DNA of 29,932 nucleotides from Spirochaetota bacterium (GCA_023396615.1 JAEWVM010000055.1:1-29932), one strand, 5' to 3'; counted from the stretch's first letter, positions 16,486-24,126 are shown. Made by a program: numbers and translations. Notes: a model not told the origin generated them from the letters alone.

Positions 16486-16560
16486 TCAAGGCAACACGAA
16501 ACCGCTCTGCAATGTAGAGTTGTCACGAAGTCGTCCGAATAGATTTATTCCTATGTTCAT
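16486..16560 (-). CDS. Candidate leuA leader peptide
   Basis: A 24-codon frame from ATG 16560 to TGA 16486 lies in the leader before the attenuator. It contains Leu at CTA, CTT, TTG and TTG, plus two Ile and one Val: many branched-chain codons but no Leu run. Its stop is about 25 bases before the terminator, and its 3' half overlaps the antiterminator strand AGAGCGG. No Shine-Dalgarno site is seen, so it may be translated weakly, be leaderless, or be fortuitous. Two near-copies of CG-TTCGTG (16533-16524 and 16504-16495) lie within it and may instead be RNA structural elements. Confidence 0.4.
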   Translation of the reverse strand: MNIGINLFGRLRDNSTLQSGFVLP

Positions 16561-16580
16561 ATTGTCAATAAAAACGGATA

Positions 16581-16609
16581 GTTATACATGTCAAGAAATT
16601 TAACGTAAA
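16581..16609 (-). promoter_or_regulatory. Candidate leuA promoter
   Basis: Minus strand TTTACG (16609-16604), 17 bases, TATAAC (16586-16581), with a start near 16574. An overlapping alternative uses TTGACA (16594-16589) with TTATTG (16571-16566) and a start near 16559. Both place the leader ORF and attenuator in the transcript. The rest of 16610-16774 is AT-rich and shows only TTGACA at 16716-16721 as a possible -35 for lgt. Confidence 0.5.
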
Positions 16610-16774
16610 GATTGCATTCATTTTTTAATTATCAAGAAATGAATTTTGAAGAAAATCATTAAAACATTATTGGATTATGGAAAGATGAGGTATTTGTTAT
16701 GAATTCTTAATAATCTTGACAAAATATCAGATTAATTCTGAAGTTTTTTAAATTGATTTATAAGGAGATTTTTA

Positions 16775-17527
16775 ATGTTCCCTGTAATTTTTCAGTACAA
16801 GGCGTTAACCATAACTACATTCGGGGTTTTGCTCGGACTTGCCTTCTATCTTGCTTTTCTTCTTCTTGAAAGAGAAATGAAATTAAGAGGAAAGAATCAC
16901 GAAATGGCTTCGACTATTCTGATAGTCGCAATACCGAGTGCTATTATCGGCGCCAAGCTTTTCCATATTGTTGACAATCTTGAACAGTTTTTTGCATCAC
17001 CTAAAGATATGATTCTTTCGGGTGACGGTCTTTCTGTATACGGCGGAATTATTGTAGCATTTGCAGCCTGTTACTTCGTAGTGAAAAAATACAAAGAATC
17101 ATATCTTGAAATAGCTGATATGGTTGCTCCGGCTGTAGCACTTGGATATGCTGTTGGAAGAATAGGATGTCATGTTTCAGGTGACGGATGCTTCGGAGTA
17201 GTAACGGATTCAATTTTTGCAACAAGCTATCCTAACGGCATTGTTCCAACTTCAACCGGCGTGTTTCCAACACCGCTTTTTGAATCATTTTTCTCATTTC
17301 TGGTTTGTGCTTTTCTTCTCAATCTGAGAAAGCGTGATCTTCCGAAGGGTACTTTGATTTTTACCTATATGCTTTTAAATGCCGTTGCGCGTTTTGGCGT
17401 GGAATTTATAAGAGTGAACCCTAAAGTGGCGTTCTCCCTTACTCAGGCGCAGATTATAGCAATCGTGATTTTCGTATGCGGTATTGCTGGTATAGTGTAT
17501 AACTTCAAGAAAAAGCAGACAGCATAA
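16775..17527 (+). CDS. lgt: Prolipoprotein diacylglyceryl transferase
   Basis: Inner-membrane enzyme of 250 residues that attaches diacylglycerol to the lipobox cysteine of prelipoproteins. About seven hydrophobic segments are visible. Key motif GRIGCHVSGDG has the essential arginine at 129; Arg206, Glu210 and Arg213 fall in the C-terminal RFGVEFIR block. The residue aligned with E. coli His103 appears to be Tyr89 (SVYGGI), a variation worth noting. The start ATG has AAGGAG 7 bases upstream. It is monocistronic, with its own terminator. It fits with the lipoprotein encoded at 19780. Confidence 0.93.
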   Translation: MFPVIFQYKALTITTFGVLLGLAFYLAFLLLEREMKLRGKNHEMASTILIVAIPSAIIGAKLFHIVDNLEQFFASPKDMILSGDGLSVYGGIIVAFAACYFVVKKYKESYLEIADMVAPAVALGYAVGRIGCHVSGDGCFGVVTDSIFATSYPNGIVPTSTGVFPTPLFESFFSFLVCAFLLNLRKRDLPKGTLIFTYMLLNAVARFGVEFIRVNPKVAFSLTQAQIIAIVIFVCGIAGIVYNFKKKQTA

Positions 17528-17556
17528 TATTTGATTAGATATTGATTGATTTATGC

Positions 17557-17589
17557 AATAACGCCGGAAAGATCCGGCGTTATTTTTTT
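17557..17589 (+). terminator. lgt intrinsic terminator
   Basis: A perfect 12-bp stem AATAACGCCGGA/TCCGGCGTTATT with loop AAGA is followed by seven T. It lies between the converging lgt and miaA genes and works in the + direction. Confidence 0.95.
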
Positions 17590-18493
17590 ATTTTATAATA
17601 TTAGAGGTGATGAACTGAACAGCTTCATCATGCGATGTTTTAGAAAGGTCAATTTCAATGTAAGAAATTCCGCGTCTTTTCATCCCTCTGAACCATGTCA
17701 TTTGTCTTTTCGCTAAACGGAATATATCTGTTAACAGATTGTTGAAGAAAGTAGGGTAATCAATTTCCCCTGATATGTACTCTGCCATTCTTTTGTATTC
17801 CATGCCGAATGATTTCATCTTATTTAAATCAAGTCCGTTTTGTAATAGTTTTTTGCCTTCTTCAATCATTCCATTGTCGATACGTGTTCTTAAACGGTTC
17901 TCGATTCTTACTTTGATTTCATCACGTGGATAGTATAGTAAAAAGTTCAGGGGATTCTTAACAAAAATATTTTGATTACTGCCGAATTTGCCGCCGTTTT
18001 CAGCTATTTCAAGTGAACGTATTATTCTTTTTTTGGAAGATAAATCTGTTTTGTTGTATATTTCCGGATAATTTGACAGCTTTTGTATGAGATCATCTTT
18101 CGGTAACATATTCATTTTGCTTCTATAATCATTGTCTTCCGGTATATCCGAAAGACTGAATCCTTTAAGCAGAGCTTCAATATATAAACCAGTACCGCCG
18201 CATATCACAGGTAATTTGTTTTGAGATATGATTTTTGAAAAAGATTTTTCAAAACCTGACATGTAGTCATGAAGAGAAAATTTATCATTGGGTGAAGCGA
18301 CATCTATCATGTGATAATTGATATTATGTAAATTATAATCATCCAGATCTTTTCCGGTGCCGATGTCCATGCGTTTGAAGACCTGGCGTGAATCAGCAGA
18401 TATAATTTCACCATTATTCAGCAATGAGGTTTTTACTGCGATTGAGGTTTTCCCGCAGGCAGTCGGGCCCATTATGAAAACGGAATCATACAT
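17588..18493 (-). CDS. miaA: tRNA dimethylallyltransferase
   Basis: Adds a dimethylallyl group to A37 of tRNAs that read UNN codons. It has 301 residues, a normal length. Motifs: P-loop GPTACGKT (9-16), SADSRQVFKRMDIGTGK (catalytic Asp and substrate channel), and GGTGLYIEALL. The C-terminal KRQMTWFRG binds the anticodon loop. The usual Ser in GPTASGKT is Cys here. It overlaps the upstream permease gene by 8 bases and is probably translated from the same mRNA. The window also encodes two serine tRNAs, of which tRNA-Ser(UGA) is a MiaA-type substrate. Confidence 0.96.
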   Translation of the reverse strand: MYDSVFIMGPTACGKTSIAVKTSLLNNGEIISADSRQVFKRMDIGTGKDLDDYNLHNINYHMIDVASPNDKFSLHDYMSGFEKSFSKIISQNKLPVICGGTGLYIEALLKGFSLSDIPEDNDYRSKMNMLPKDDLIQKLSNYPEIYNKTDLSSKKRIIRSLEIAENGGKFGSNQNIFVKNPLNFLLYYPRDEIKVRIENRLRTRIDNGMIEEGKKLLQNGLDLNKMKSFGMEYKRMAEYISGEIDYPTFFNNLLTDIFRLAKRQMTWFRGMKRRGISYIEIDLSKTSHDEAVQFITSNIIK

Positions 18494-19682
18494 GCTTTAA
18501 TGCCTTGATAGGAAGCATTTCAGATGCTTTTTTGGCAGGATAAAAACCAAAGAAAATTCCAACTGCAGCCGAAAAGAAATATGATATTATTATTGAAAAA
18601 ACTGACAGAATAAAAGGCCATTTTAATACATAAACGATTATAGCGTAAGAAATTAGACCTACGACAATTCCGATGCTTCCTCCAATTACACTAAGAACGA
18701 CCGATTCGGATAGAAACTGCAGCAAAATATCTCGTTTCTTTGCTCCTATAGCCATTCTTAGGCCGACTTCGCGGATTCTTTCATTTACGGAAGCAAGCAT
18801 GATATTCATAATTCCGACGCCGCCTACAAAAAGAGCTATAGATGCTACAGCAACCATAAGCCATTTTAAGGCACTCATTACATAATTTGCTATTTCTAAT
18901 TTGTCCTGTGAAGTAGAAACCCTGAAGAGTTGAGTATGGTCATTTCCGGGAAGAATGTGGAATTTTGATCTAAAATATTTCAAAATATTATTTTTTAACA
19001 AATCTACATGAATGCTGTCTTCGGTAGATGCATATATCTGCTCAATAAGAATTTTTTCCTTTTTAATCGAGCTGATACGGTTGTAAGGTATTGCGATAAA
19101 ATTATCAAAGTCTTTTCCGCCGATTGAAGTACCGGAACTTTCAGAAACTCCGATAACTTTGAAAGGGACATTATTTATATTAATTTCCATTCCTAAAGGA
19201 TTTAATTTATCAAAAAGAGCTTCTTTAACGGTATTTCCTATAATAGCAACTCTTGACGCAGATAATATCTCCGTATTTGAAAAAAGACGTCCTCTTGAAA
19301 GTTTCATTTCTTTGATAAAAAAATAATCATTGGTTGTGGCTTGAAGCCTGCTCATGTTCATTTTGTAATAAATGCTTTTAACCTCATAAATATTTTGTTC
19401 ATAAAGCGGAGTAATATATTTAATATTGGGATTCTGTTGTTTAATGTTGATCAAATCTGTTTCAGTGGCCCACTGGTCATCACCCTGATAAAATCTGACG
19501 GCATTTTTTCCGTACGAAAAAAGCTTTCCTTTGACAACTTCTGCGGCACTGGCGCTGAGACCTGATATTGAAATAACTGAAGAAACGCCGATGATAATGC
19601 CAAGTGTGGTTAAAGCTGAGCGGATTTTGTTTTTACGGAGATCAATATATGCAGACCGGAGAAGATCAAATTTATTAACCAA
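18486..19682 (-). CDS. MacB-type ABC transporter permease
   Basis: Permease of 398 residues with MacB/LolC-like topology. One N-terminal membrane helix (KIRSALTTLGIIIGVSSVISISG, about 20-42) is followed by a large periplasmic domain (about 45-285) and three C-terminal helices that start at WLMVAVASIALFVGGVGIMN. The gene ends YPAKKASEMLPIKALKHV, typical of the family. I chose the TTG at 19682 because GAGGAA lies 5 bases upstream and the product then starts VNKFDLLRSAYIDLRKNK, as family members do; an ATG at 19742 would add 20 residues. No ATPase or membrane-fusion partner is adjacent, so its partners must lie elsewhere. The substrate is unknown. Confidence 0.85.
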   Translation of the reverse strand: MVNKFDLLRSAYIDLRKNKIRSALTTLGIIIGVSSVISISGLSASAAEVVKGKLFSYGKNAVRFYQGDDQWATETDLINIKQQNPNIKYITPLYEQNIYEVKSIYYKMNMSRLQATTNDYFFIKEMKLSRGRLFSNTEILSASRVAIIGNTVKEALFDKLNPLGMEININNVPFKVIGVSESSGTSIGGKDFDNFIAIPYNRISSIKKEKILIEQIYASTEDSIHVDLLKNNILKYFRSKFHILPGNDHTQLFRVSTSQDKLEIANYVMSALKWLMVAVASIALFVGGVGIMNIMLASVNERIREVGLRMAIGAKKRDILLQFLSESVVLSVIGGSIGIVVGLISYAIIVYVLKWPFILSVFSIIISYFFSAAVGIFFGFYPAKKASEMLPIKALKHV

Positions 19683-19779
19683 AATTTCCTCAACTTTTAC
19701 TTGATTATTCTTCTGCCTTAGCAGAATCATGTAACGAGACATTTATTAACAAAATTTATCAAGAATTAAATGGAAGACT

Positions 19780-20259
19780 ATGAAAACTTTTTTTTATGTA
19801 ATTTTACTTTTTCTTATATTTTCATGTTCACGTGTTCCTGAAGGATTCAAAAAATATGATTCGGCCAATTTCAGTATTAGTTATCCGGAGTCATGGGAGA
19901 ACTCAACTGGAAAAGACGATATATCTGTAGTGTTTTCCCGAAAAGATGAAGATATTCAGAAAATAAATCCTTCAATAACCGTGAGCAGCGGAAAGAATAA
20001 TGATGATGAAATTATTGAAAGAACTTCGTCTATTCTCAAGGAAAGTATACCTGATTACCAGGAAATTTTTCTTGATAAAGGAAATCCTTCAAGAATTATT
20101 TTTAAAGGGAAACTTAATGATTTCAGTTATATCTGGGACATCTCAATTTTTAAAGGTAAAACCGATTATTTCGTAACGGGACTATGCGAAGAAAAAGATT
20201 ACAGCAAAATGAAAAGTATTTTTGAATTATCTGTTAAATCTTTTAAAGTATCAAAATGA
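19780..20259 (+). CDS. Predicted lipoprotein with PsbP-like domain
   Basis: A protein of 159 residues. The signal peptide ends in LLFLIFSC, so Cys16 should be lipidated by Lgt. The lipobox has Phe at -2, a loose form common in spirochaetes. The mature part has NFSISYPESWE (about 29-39), the opening strand and turn of PsbP/DUF1795-like folds, and alternates beta strands to the end. Function is unknown; the family name is by pattern. It is divergent from the permease gene, and its stop touches the stop of the convergent TPR gene (20259/20260). Confidence 0.75.
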   Translation: MKTFFYVILLFLIFSCSRVPEGFKKYDSANFSISYPESWENSTGKDDISVVFSRKDEDIQKINPSITVSSGKNNDDEIIERTSSILKESIPDYQEIFLDKGNPSRIIFKGKLNDFSYIWDISIFKGKTDYFVTGLCEEKDYSKMKSIFELSVKSFKVSK

Positions 20260-21309
20260 TTATTCGTTAATACGTTTCATGATATTTTTTGCAGAACCAT
20301 CTTCAGGCTTTAAGCGTAGAGCTGTTTCCGCATATTCTTTTGCCTTTTCAGGATTTCTATGTCTAAGATAAAGCTTAGAAAGAATGACATATGCACTCTG
20401 ATATTCAGGATCTGATTCAATACATCTCAATAGATGTTCTTTTGATTTTTTATCATCCGGATTTTCCGTTTCGTAAAAGAAACGTCCGAGATAAAAATTT
20501 ACATCCGCATTCGCCGGATCTATCTCCAGAGCCTTCAAGCCTAAATTGACTGCATCTTTTGTTAACTTGCTTTTCATCTTTTCACTGCTTTTTGATGATG
20601 AAATTCCTGTATAAACTGACTCATAAACCATTTTGTATCTTGTTAAAACCATGCCCTTGAGCAGATCGAACTTGTCCTGTTTATCATAAATATTTGAGAA
20701 ATATTTATAGGCTTCATCATATTCTCTTAGAGCGTATTCACTTATATTTTTTCCCAGGTATATTTCTCCCAAAGATATATGCGGTTCAGGATACGTTTTG
20801 CTTTTTTGAACTGATTTTTCATACATTGCAATCGCATTTCCCAAGTCTCCGATGGAGATATAATAATCGCCCTTTCCTTTAAAGTATTTAGCCTCTGTTA
20901 GATTACTTTCGGCAGTTATTGAACATACCCGCATATCTGCTCTTGTCCGTCTAAAGTTGCCGTAACCTATTAAAAGCCACCCGAAATTTTTAGTTTTTGA
21001 AATTACTTCAACTGAAAGCTTTGCGACTATCAGGTTTTTATCATCGATAATGTACAGAGTATCTCCGGGTAAAATTCCTATTTTATCAAAAAGTCTCACC
21101 GATATTTTTGTTTTTCTTTGTGCCGATTGAAGAATTTCGTTAGATGATATTTCTCTTGTTCCAAGCTGAAGAACTTTTCCTTTGACTGAAGCTTCAACTC
21201 CCGGATAGCTGTTATAAGTATAAAAAATTCTTATCTTATTCTCGGTTTTTTTGAGTTCCGCACCGATTAAAAGAAAAGGAACAAATATCAATAAAACAAA
21301 ATGCTTCAT
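20260..21309 (-). CDS. Exported TPR-repeat protein
   Basis: A protein of 349 residues with an N-terminal signal peptide (VLLIFVPFLLIGA, cleavage near residue 18). The first 130 residues are beta-rich with no family I know. From about residue 138 to the end there are four or five TPR units (GDYYISIGDLGNAIAMYEKS, YPEPHISLGEIYLG, ADVNFYLGRFFYETE, SAYVILSKLYLRHRNPEKA). It is likely a periplasmic or envelope scaffold. The ATG overlaps the stop of the upstream LysM/M23 gene by ATGA, suggesting a functional link in the cell wall (inference). Confidence 0.8.
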   Translation of the reverse strand: MKHFVLLIFVPFLLIGAELKKTENKIRIFYTYNSYPGVEASVKGKVLQLGTREISSNEILQSAQRKTKISVRLFDKIGILPGDTLYIIDDKNLIVAKLSVEVISKTKNFGWLLIGYGNFRRTRADMRVCSITAESNLTEAKYFKGKGDYYISIGDLGNAIAMYEKSVQKSKTYPEPHISLGEIYLGKNISEYALREYDEAYKYFSNIYDKQDKFDLLKGMVLTRYKMVYESVYTGISSSKSSEKMKSKLTKDAVNLGLKALEIDPANADVNFYLGRFFYETENPDDKKSKEHLLRCIESDPEYQSAYVILSKLYLRHRNPEKAKEYAETALRLKPEDGSAKNIMKRINE

Positions 21310-22454
21310 TTTCGGATTATCCTCATCGGATTAAGAGCTGTTACATAGTTTTTTCTGATTTCAAAATGGAGATGCGGACCAGTAACAGTTCCTGTTGCAC
21401 CTGAAAGGGCGATTGTTTCACCGCGTTTAACATCATCTCCTATGTTTTTTTGCATCGAATCAAGATGTGCATATACAGTTATCATTTTATCTGCATGTTC
21501 TATAACAATCATATTGCCGTATCCGTCTTTTGATCCCGAGAAAATTACTTTTCCATCAGCAGAACTTTTTATAGGAGTACCTATGGGGCATCCTATATCA
21601 ACTCCATTGTGAAATTCCCTTTTCCCGTTAAAAGGATTTCTGCGTATCCCAAAAGAGGAAGTTATTTTTCCTTTTGCCGGCATTAAGAAAGAGTATTGTT
21701 TGATTACAGCCTTGGAAGATTCTTTATATTCGTCTTTAAGTATAGTTCTGTTGCTTTTTGCGTTGAAAATTTTTTTATCTTGTGAACGTTTGTTTTTATC
21801 AGATTTAGTGTATAATGATTGAGATATTTCTTCCTTGGCAGAAGGGAGGAAGATGCATTGTCCGGCTTTAATCATGTCTGAATCAATTCTGTTTGAATTG
21901 ATGATGTCTTTTTTGCTTATATTGTATTTTTTAGCAATTTTCGAAATATTGTCGCCGGATTTTACCTTATATTCAATTCCATCCTGTGTGGGGATTAAGA
22001 TATTAGAACCTTTTTTTATAAGATCAGTGTTTTTTATTCCATTATATCTTGCGATATGTGAAATGTCAGAATTATATTTTTCTGCAATTGAAATCAGATT
22101 TTCATTTTTTCTGATAATATGTTTAACAAGATGCCATCGTATATTATTTTTTTTAAGTTCTTTAAGATATTCGTTTCCGGTTTTATCGGAGGACTTTTTA
22201 TCATTAACAGAAATTGACTTTTTATTTCCATCACTTGCGTTAATAGATTCACTAATTATAAAAGAATCATCATGAATGATATAACCTTCTGAAGGGGAAT
22301 TATCGGAATTCATACTCAGTGAATCAACTATTATAGAATTTTTTAGAATATCAATTTCGTTGTCGGTTATTGGTTCGCTTTTTTTTGATGAAAAAAAAGC
22401 GAAAGCGCTTATGCTGCAAAGCAGGGTTGAAACAATTAATACTGCTTTTTTCAT
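21306..22454 (-). CDS. LysM-M23 murein endopeptidase (NlpD/DipM type)
   Basis: Cell-wall hydrolase or activator of 382 residues. Signal peptide 1-19 ends in AFA, so it is secreted. A Ser/Asp-rich linker follows, then two LysM peptidoglycan-binding domains (about 112-155 and 161-204) and a second linker. The M23 domain (about 255-380) has HNGVD with zinc ligands His282 and Asp286, and HLHFE with His361 and His363; the catalytic motif is complete. The start is ATG at 22454 with GGAGGG upstream; the frame runs further upstream into the tRNA-Arg gene, which is not translated. The gene sits 110 bases after the tRNA-Arg terminator and precedes a TPR gene with a 4-base overlap. Confidence 0.9.
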   Translation of the reverse strand: MKKAVLIVSTLLCSISAFAFFSSKKSEPITDNEIDILKNSIIVDSLSMNSDNSPSEGYIIHDDSFIISESINASDGNKKSISVNDKKSSDKTGNEYLKELKKNNIRWHLVKHIIRKNENLISIAEKYNSDISHIARYNGIKNTDLIKKGSNILIPTQDGIEYKVKSGDNISKIAKKYNISKKDIINSNRIDSDMIKAGQCIFLPSAKEEISQSLYTKSDKNKRSQDKKIFNAKSNRTILKDEYKESSKAVIKQYSFLMPAKGKITSSFGIRRNPFNGKREFHNGVDIGCPIGTPIKSSADGKVIFSGSKDGYGNMIVIEHADKMITVYAHLDSMQKNIGDDVKRGETIALSGATGTVTGPHLHFEIRKNYVTALNPMRIIRK

Positions 22455-22533
22455 AATGCCCTCCGGATAATATTCCACATTATTAGAGTCGGCATTTAGC
22501 TTAATTTGCTTGATATACTGATTGAAGGAGAAT

Positions 22534-22564
22534 AAAAAAACCCTGAATAAATCAGGGCTTTTTT
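22534..22564 (-). terminator. Terminator of the tRNA operon
   Basis: CCCTGA (22541-22546) and TCAGGG (22552-22557) form a stem with a 5-base loop, flanked by A7 and T6. On the minus strand it follows tRNA-Arg at once and ends in T7, giving an efficient terminator that can also act on the + strand. Confidence 0.9.
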
Positions 22565-22638
22565 CGCGTCTGAGAGGATTCGAACCTCTGACCCTTTGAT
22601 TCGTAGTCAAATACTCTATCCAGCTGAGCTACAGACGC
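22565..22638 (-). tRNA. tRNA-Arg (anticodon ACG)
   Basis: A full cloverleaf on the minus strand: acceptor GCGTCTG with CAGACGC, anticodon loop CTACGAA, T-loop TTCGAAT and discriminator G. ACG would be edited to ICG and read CGU, CGC and CGA. CCA is not encoded. The 5' end is adjacent to the stop codon of the upstream membrane protein gene. Confidence 0.97.
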
Positions 22639-23049
22639 TTATATGTTAAGCTTTTCAGCCTTAACGCTTAAGTAAGGAATCTTGAAACTGCCGAAGCGGT
22701 AAGTTCTGTATATCAGATAAACCGAAAGGGCAAAATAAGAAACAATTCCAACTATATGAAAAAGTGTAATTATAAATAGAAAGATACTGAATCCGCTTGC
22801 AACAACTATTCTGAAAAGAAAAAGAGCGGTCAATGCCAGTGAAACAATCGCTGAAAGGTAAAAACCCTCCCTTGAATTTTTCTGACAGTCCCCGGATTCT
22901 GTTTTCAAATAGAGAGGAAATATCCAGCCTATAAAAGGGAAATATGCGAAAGCGGAAAGAATTCTTGTCCAATCAAGAGAACGAACATAATCTATTACCG
23001 GCTTAATCTTAATTTTTAGGCTGTTAATTTTCTCTTTGATTCTATTCAT
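22639..23049 (-). CDS. Small membrane protein inside a tRNA operon
   Basis: A protein of 136 residues with three hydrophobic segments (about 30-48, 63-84 and 86-112) and a basic N terminus. The pattern AYFPFIGWIFPLYLK then NSREGFY resembles DUF4870-type membrane proteins; this is a weak resemblance. The start ATG at 23049 lies 10 bases after the 3' end of tRNA-Ser(GCU); the frame continues into that tRNA but is not used. The TAA ends at 22639, one base from the tRNA-Arg 5' end at 22638. The gene can hardly be expressed except from the tRNA promoter, and RNase P/Z processing would trim it out. The ribosome site is poor (AAGTGAT), so low expression is likely. Confidence 0.75.
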   Translation of the reverse strand: MNRIKEKINSLKIKIKPVIDYVRSLDWTRILSAFAYFPFIGWIFPLYLKTESGDCQKNSREGFYLSAIVSLALTALFLFRIVVASGFSIFLFIITLFHIVGIVSYFALSVYLIYRTYRFGSFKIPYLSVKAEKLNI

Positions 23050-23059
23050 ATCACTTATT

Positions 23060-23145
23060 CGGAGAGAGAGGGATTCGAACCCTCGGTACCGAAACGGTAC
23101 CACGATTTAGCAAACCGTTCCCTTCGGCCTCTCGGGCATCTCTCC
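23060..23145 (-). tRNA. tRNA-Ser (anticodon GCT)
   Basis: Acceptor GGAGAGA with TCTCTCC, anticodon loop TTGCTAA, long variable arm GGTACC-GTTTC-GGTACC and discriminator G, all typical of serine tRNA. It reads AGC and AGU. CCA is not encoded. Confidence 0.97.
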
Positions 23146-23158
23146 TTATATAGATCTT

Positions 23159-23242
23159 CGGATGGTGAGGGATTCGAACCCCCGGAGCTATTAACTCAAC
23201 GGTTTTCAAGACCGCCTCCATCGACCACTCGGACAACCATCC
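23159..23242 (-). tRNA. tRNA-Ser (anticodon TGA)
   Basis: Acceptor GGATGGT with ACCATCC, anticodon loop CTTGAAA, a variable arm with a GAG/CTC stem and discriminator G. It reads UCA and other UCN codons. It is the first gene of the tRNA operon, 13 bases before tRNA-Ser(GCT). Confidence 0.97.
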
Positions 23243-23249
23243 GTGAACG

Positions 23250-23277
23250 AATTTATCGATGGGTCGTTTCTTGTCAA
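23250..23277 (-). promoter_or_regulatory. tRNA operon promoter
   Basis: Minus strand TTGACA (23277-23272), a 16-base spacer, TAAATT (23255-23250), predicting a start at or just before the tRNA-Ser(TGA) 5' end. A second -10, TATAAT at 23295-23290, lies upstream with a poor -35 and could be an additional promoter. Confidence 0.55.
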
Positions 23278-23669
23278 TTAAATTTCCGATTATAAGCGAA
23301 AAAGATATAAATTAAAGGACTGACTCAATAAAATTTATCAATAATAGATATTTCATTCACTAGAACGAAATATGTAGATACTTATTCGTAGTCGGGAATA
23401 TAGGGAAATTGGAATTCGAATTGTAAACATTTTCAGGGCTTTTTTCAAATGATATTGTGAATAATGGTATATAAGCAACTGATGAAAAAGAGCATTTGTT
23501 TTATGTAACGGGTTCAGGTTTCCCGCGATAATAATATTTTATTATCCGGTAATAGAATTGGGAATGAATAAAATCTGTTTTGTAATAGGTTAAATTAGTT
23601 AAAAACAATTTATGCTTGTACTGTTTTTTTGTGTTTTCTGGTAAATGTTCTAATGAAATCTCAAAATAT

Positions 23670-23780
23670 TTAATTCAACAGACAGAGCTCAGTCCAGGTT
23701 CTTCTCAGGGGGGCTTTTTCAGGAAATAGATTCATTAACTGGTTTTTCTTTAAAAGTTCATTGATTTGTTTCAATTTCAT
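23670..23780 (-). pseudogene. Short frame, possible gene remnant
   Basis: A 36-codon frame from ATG 23780 to TAA 23670; the frame is open for a further 16 codons upstream. The product is basic and helical at first (KQINELLKKNQ), then ends PLRRTWTEL, which has the flavour of a transposase tail. No ribosome site is seen, and nothing homologous-looking flanks it. It may be a real small protein, a transposase remnant or chance. Confidence 0.2.
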
Positions 23781-23893
23781 GAATCTTTCGTAATTTGTCA
23801 AGATTGAGCTAAATATATGTTTAAAATATTATTGACAAAAATCATCAGTTTTAATCTTTTGAATAATAATTTGAGATTCGATGGAGAAAGAAA

Positions 23894-24088
23894 GTGGCTG
23901 TACCTAAGAGGCGTAAATCAAAGTCCAAATCAAGTATGAGATGGGCTCATGAAGCGATAGATGTTCCAAATTTGAGACCGTGTCCGAATTGCGGAGCTTA
24001 TGGGCTTCCTCATAGAGTTTGTCCTTCCTGCATGCAGTATAAAGGTAAGCAGGTCAGGCTTAAAAAAGCTGTCGTAACTGAAGCTTAA
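23894..24088 (+). CDS. rpmF: 50S ribosomal protein L32
   Basis: Large-subunit protein of 64 residues. The N terminus MAVPKRRKSKSK is typical of L32. Cys30-x2-Cys33 and Cys43-x2-Cys46 form a zinc ribbon, so this is the zinc-containing version. The start is GTG at 23894 with GGAGAAAG upstream. It is followed by a strong terminator that uses its stop codon, then by rnc. The acpP gene found between rpmF and rnc in many bacteria is absent here. Confidence 0.97.
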   Translation: MAVPKRRKSKSKSSMRWAHEAIDVPNLRPCPNCGAYGLPHRVCPSCMQYKGKQVRLKKAVVTEA

Positions 24089-24118
24089 TAAAGCGCCTTC
24101 GGGCGCTTTATTATTTTT
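24086..24118 (+). terminator. rpmF terminator overlapping the stop codon
   Basis: A perfect 12-bp stem TAATAAAGCGCC/GGCGCTTTATTA with a TTCG tetraloop is followed by ATTTTT. The rpmF TAA is the first three bases of the stem. rnc starts only 9 bases after it, so rnc must rely on read-through or on an internal start. Confidence 0.93.
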
Positions 24119-24126
24119 GAAATAAT

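Larger units (their letters stand above)
23243..23893. other. 651-base intergenic gap
   Basis: The longest stretch without an assured gene. The left end holds the tRNA promoter. 23832-23837 is a perfect TTGACA that may be the -35 for rpmF, but no good -10 lies 16-18 bases away. TTGTCAA at 23795 and TTGACAA at 23832 are inverted copies. Minus-strand frame 23670-23780 is discussed separately. 23520-23560 contains a short AT-rich hairpin (AATAATATT region). I see no tRNA, insertion sequence end, CRISPR repeat or recognisable RNA gene. Confidence 0.6.

Noticed and set aside
16431..16600. T-box riboswitch before leuA
   Set aside because: No T-box consensus (GGTGG-ACCGCG type) and no specifier-loop stem were found.
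22455..22610. N-terminal extension of the LysM/M23 gene into tRNA-Arg
   Set aside because: It removes the signal peptide from the N terminus and crosses a terminator; ATG 22454 has a clear ribosome site.
23051..23236. 61-codon minus-strand frame over the two serine tRNAs
   Set aside because: It lies entirely across two confident tRNA genes; the frame is a by-product of tRNA sequence.
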